In this document: positions 62,216 through 64,000 of the stretch, in pieces
Layout: each line of letters opens with the position of its first letter
Numbering within the stretch: the first letter of the stretch is position 1
Assembly: GCF_000003815.2 (NCBI RefSeq)
Contig: NC_049990.1
Coordinates: forward strand, 19,635,258 to 19,699,257
DNA: 64,000 bases
From: Branchiostoma floridae
Lineage: Eukaryota; Chordata; Leptocardii; Amphioxiformes; Branchiostomatidae
Reading direction: 5' to 3'
The notes under the pieces: model-generated
What the model was told of the DNA's origin: nothing
What the model saw: the letters and a program-made list of their open reading frames with translations, nothing else
Databases searched by the model: none
Program-made: the position numbers and the translations under genes

Positions 62216-62995
62216 TAACGGTGCACACCCCAATTCTTCCGCGACCGGGGGCGACAAAAAAGTGACGAAAGGCTTCCGAGGGTCAATGTTTGAGTTGACA
62301 TTTCTCAGTATTTCCTGCGAAATGACATTAAGGGGGCACACACCAGTTTATTTGGGGGTTCAAATGGAGGCGACACACCCTCAAGTCTAGCGACCATCTC
62401 TTCCAGGGAATTATCCTGAAGGAAAATAACTGTATATGGGGTGAGAGGATATACCTTCAGCTACAAGACCAACTGAGTTTCGATCCTTCAACTTCTCTAA
62501 TTTTGAAAACTTATAGGGAAAAAACATTATTTTCATGTCAAAAATGATGCACAAAATCGGGCATTTTCGCATTGGATAAAACAGATGAAGAAGATTTTTC
62601 CGGCAGCACGACTGATACTGCCAGAAAGAAGAAAATCTAAAGACTAATCCAGCCAATTATAAAGAAAATTCTAGTACTACAGTTTTTTTTAATCATCCAC
62701 GGCGCGCGGCATTGCAACTTTGCTTGACACAGCGCTTCAGAGGTAAATCTAGGTCACGGGCCTCTTTACATTCAGGCATAGGGATATCGCGGAAGCAACG
62801 CGCGGACCAAAACACAATTTGCACCAAAAACACACCATTTCCTACGCTTTTCAGCCATGTAACCGTTTAATGTCATTTCGCAGGAAATAATGAGAAATGT
62901 CAACTCAAATATGGACCCTCGGAAGCCTTTCGTCACTTTTTGGTCGCGGACTACCACGGACCCCGGTCGCGGAAGAACTGGGGTGTGCACCGTTA
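62216..62995. mobile_element. Inverted-repeat element with about 115-bp ends
   Basis: Ends TAACGGTGCACACCCC and GGGGTGTGCACCGTTA open long inverted repeats running through TGACGAAAGGCTTCCGAGG and ATTTCCTGCGAAATGACATT, with a 16-base gap in one arm. The interior matches 6,380-7,036. No transposase frame. Confidence 0.75.
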
Positions 62996-63796
62996 ATATA
63001 TGCAAATTATGATTAATATTGTCCATGACTTTAAAAAGTTATACTCTATAATCATGCCAAGTTTGACTTGTCTGCGACTTTTCTTTCTCGAGTAACAGGT
63101 GGTTGAATGTTGCGGTGTCGGAAGGCTGTTTTTGCGCCTCCAGGATGGTATACCATTCAATGCGCATAATAGCAATTACGTCACAATGAGCTTGTCCTAT
63201 GGAAGAGGTTTTAGGCTATCAATACGTGCTAAATAAAGAGGTATGGCCATGAAAAGGAATGGCAGAGGGGTGCTCTTGTGATGGAGCACACTTTCCTCCT
63301 ATTTCTGACTGGAACAAACGGTGTAAGCCTCTTAGAACATATTTGAGTTCGTAACGTCACAATACCTGCCGCTGGCCTATGTTCTGAAGTGACAACGATG
63401 CAGTTTTAAGTTCCGCGCTTTAACGGAAAGCACTTGAAATGTTAATTTTTGGTCATATCGAGTAGAGAATAGACCTAGCTTTCCCGTCCAAGCGTTTCCG
63501 TTGACAAGACTCCTTTTATGTCGTAGAAAAATGAAGTTAAATGTTGTACCTTTGGTAAAGATGGAGGTCTGTGCTGCACTTCTTGCGGCTATGAAGGTAT
63601 AAACGGGCATCTGCTTAGATAAGGCTGTACAGTTTGGTGTCGGTCTCGGTGAGATAAAGAAGCCTTTAGATGTGTCTTCGGATTAGTGCAACTTATTTGT
63701 GTTAAGGCCGAGAACTAGCGCCACACCGAACTTGACACTTGATTCAGAAGGAAAGTGCGAAAGTGACGTCATCGGGGCCTTTTTTCATTGGAAAAT
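62996..63796. other. Right-edge non-coding sequence
   Basis: No gene, repeat or RNA that I recognise, apart from the candidate exon that follows at 63,797. Confidence 0.5.
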
Positions 63797-63889
63797 GCCT
63801 GCTTCTCAATGTAGGAGCAATTGTGAAACGTGCAAATGCGATTTCAAAGTGCCCAAGAGGTACTGTAGGTTACACAACAATGTTTCGGT
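63797..63889 (+). CDS. Candidate Cys-rich first exon
   Basis: An ATG opens MPASQCRSNCETCKCDFKVP, then KRYCRLHNNVS, followed by a GTAGGT donor-like site. Five cysteines in 25 residues and a plausible splice site are the only evidence. Nothing downstream in the last 110 bp tests it. Confidence 0.2.
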
Positions 63890-64000
63890 AGGTGTTATGC
63901 AATCTATGCTTAGCGCACACACTTCGAAGTCTGTGCGACCGTGTTTGAGGGGAGGGGGGGGGCGTGGGGAGGGGGGCAAATCCACCCATTATATGACAGT

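Overview
The window reads as intron-rich metazoan DNA. I infer a cephalochordate (Branchiostoma, amphioxus), although nothing in the sequence proves the species. The reasons are shuffled extracellular domains (LDL-receptor YWTD propellers, EGF, HYR, CCP), small exons in kilobase introns, and a dense load of inverted-repeat elements, non-LTR retrotransposons and tRNA-derived repeats. Coding exons were assembled by hand from reading frame, GT/AG sites and phase agreement. No transcript data were used.

Two large minus-strand genes form a head-to-tail tandem pair. The complete copy (here R2) runs from a signal-peptide exon at 48,939-48,999 to a stop at 29,232 in 25 exons whose phases all agree, encoding about 2,012 residues. 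The predicted protein has a signal peptide, three YWTD beta-propellers each followed by an EGF module, a Ser/Thr/Pro-rich mucin-like stalk, two HYR modules, one CCP/sushi-like module, an unrecognised 255-residue membrane-proximal region with two furin-type polybasic sites, one transmembrane helix and a tail of about 190 residues. The tail carries NPxF, SH3-type and YxxM/YxN-type motifs. It resembles the LRP5/6 ectodomain but has three propellers, no LDLa repeats, and an HYR/CCP/mucin extension. The second copy (R1) starts with a signal-peptide exon at 25,601-25,649, resumes at 9,434, and runs off the left edge after the first part of its third propeller. Exon lengths and phases match R2 almost one for one.

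The 16-kb first intron of R1 is full of repeats. It holds a roughly 300-bp tandem array (about 10,975-12,545), a piggyBac-like element with TTAA, an intact 1,010-codon endonuclease/reverse-transcriptase retrotransposon (13,530-16,585) with an 11-bp target-site duplication, LINE 3' fragments, a tRNA-like sequence, a 13-bp tandem repeat, a hAT-like element, and a diverged segmental duplication (13.2-20.8 kb against 21.2-24.9 kb). The second copy of that duplication shows the empty sites of several of these insertions.

Upstream of R2, beginning only about 140 bp before its start codon, lies a 5.3-kb element (49,142-54,463) with CACTG termini, CTA target duplications and large internal repeat arrays, but no visible transposase.

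A third minus-strand gene (55,249-58,672, five exons) encodes a putative mitochondrial single-pass membrane protein of unknown family. Its fourth exon carries an in-frame TAA in an otherwise open reading frame. The rightmost 5 kb has only weak plus-strand gene candidates, one with a signal-anchor-like N-terminus in an ideal start context at 61,351, among microsatellites and inverted-repeat elements.
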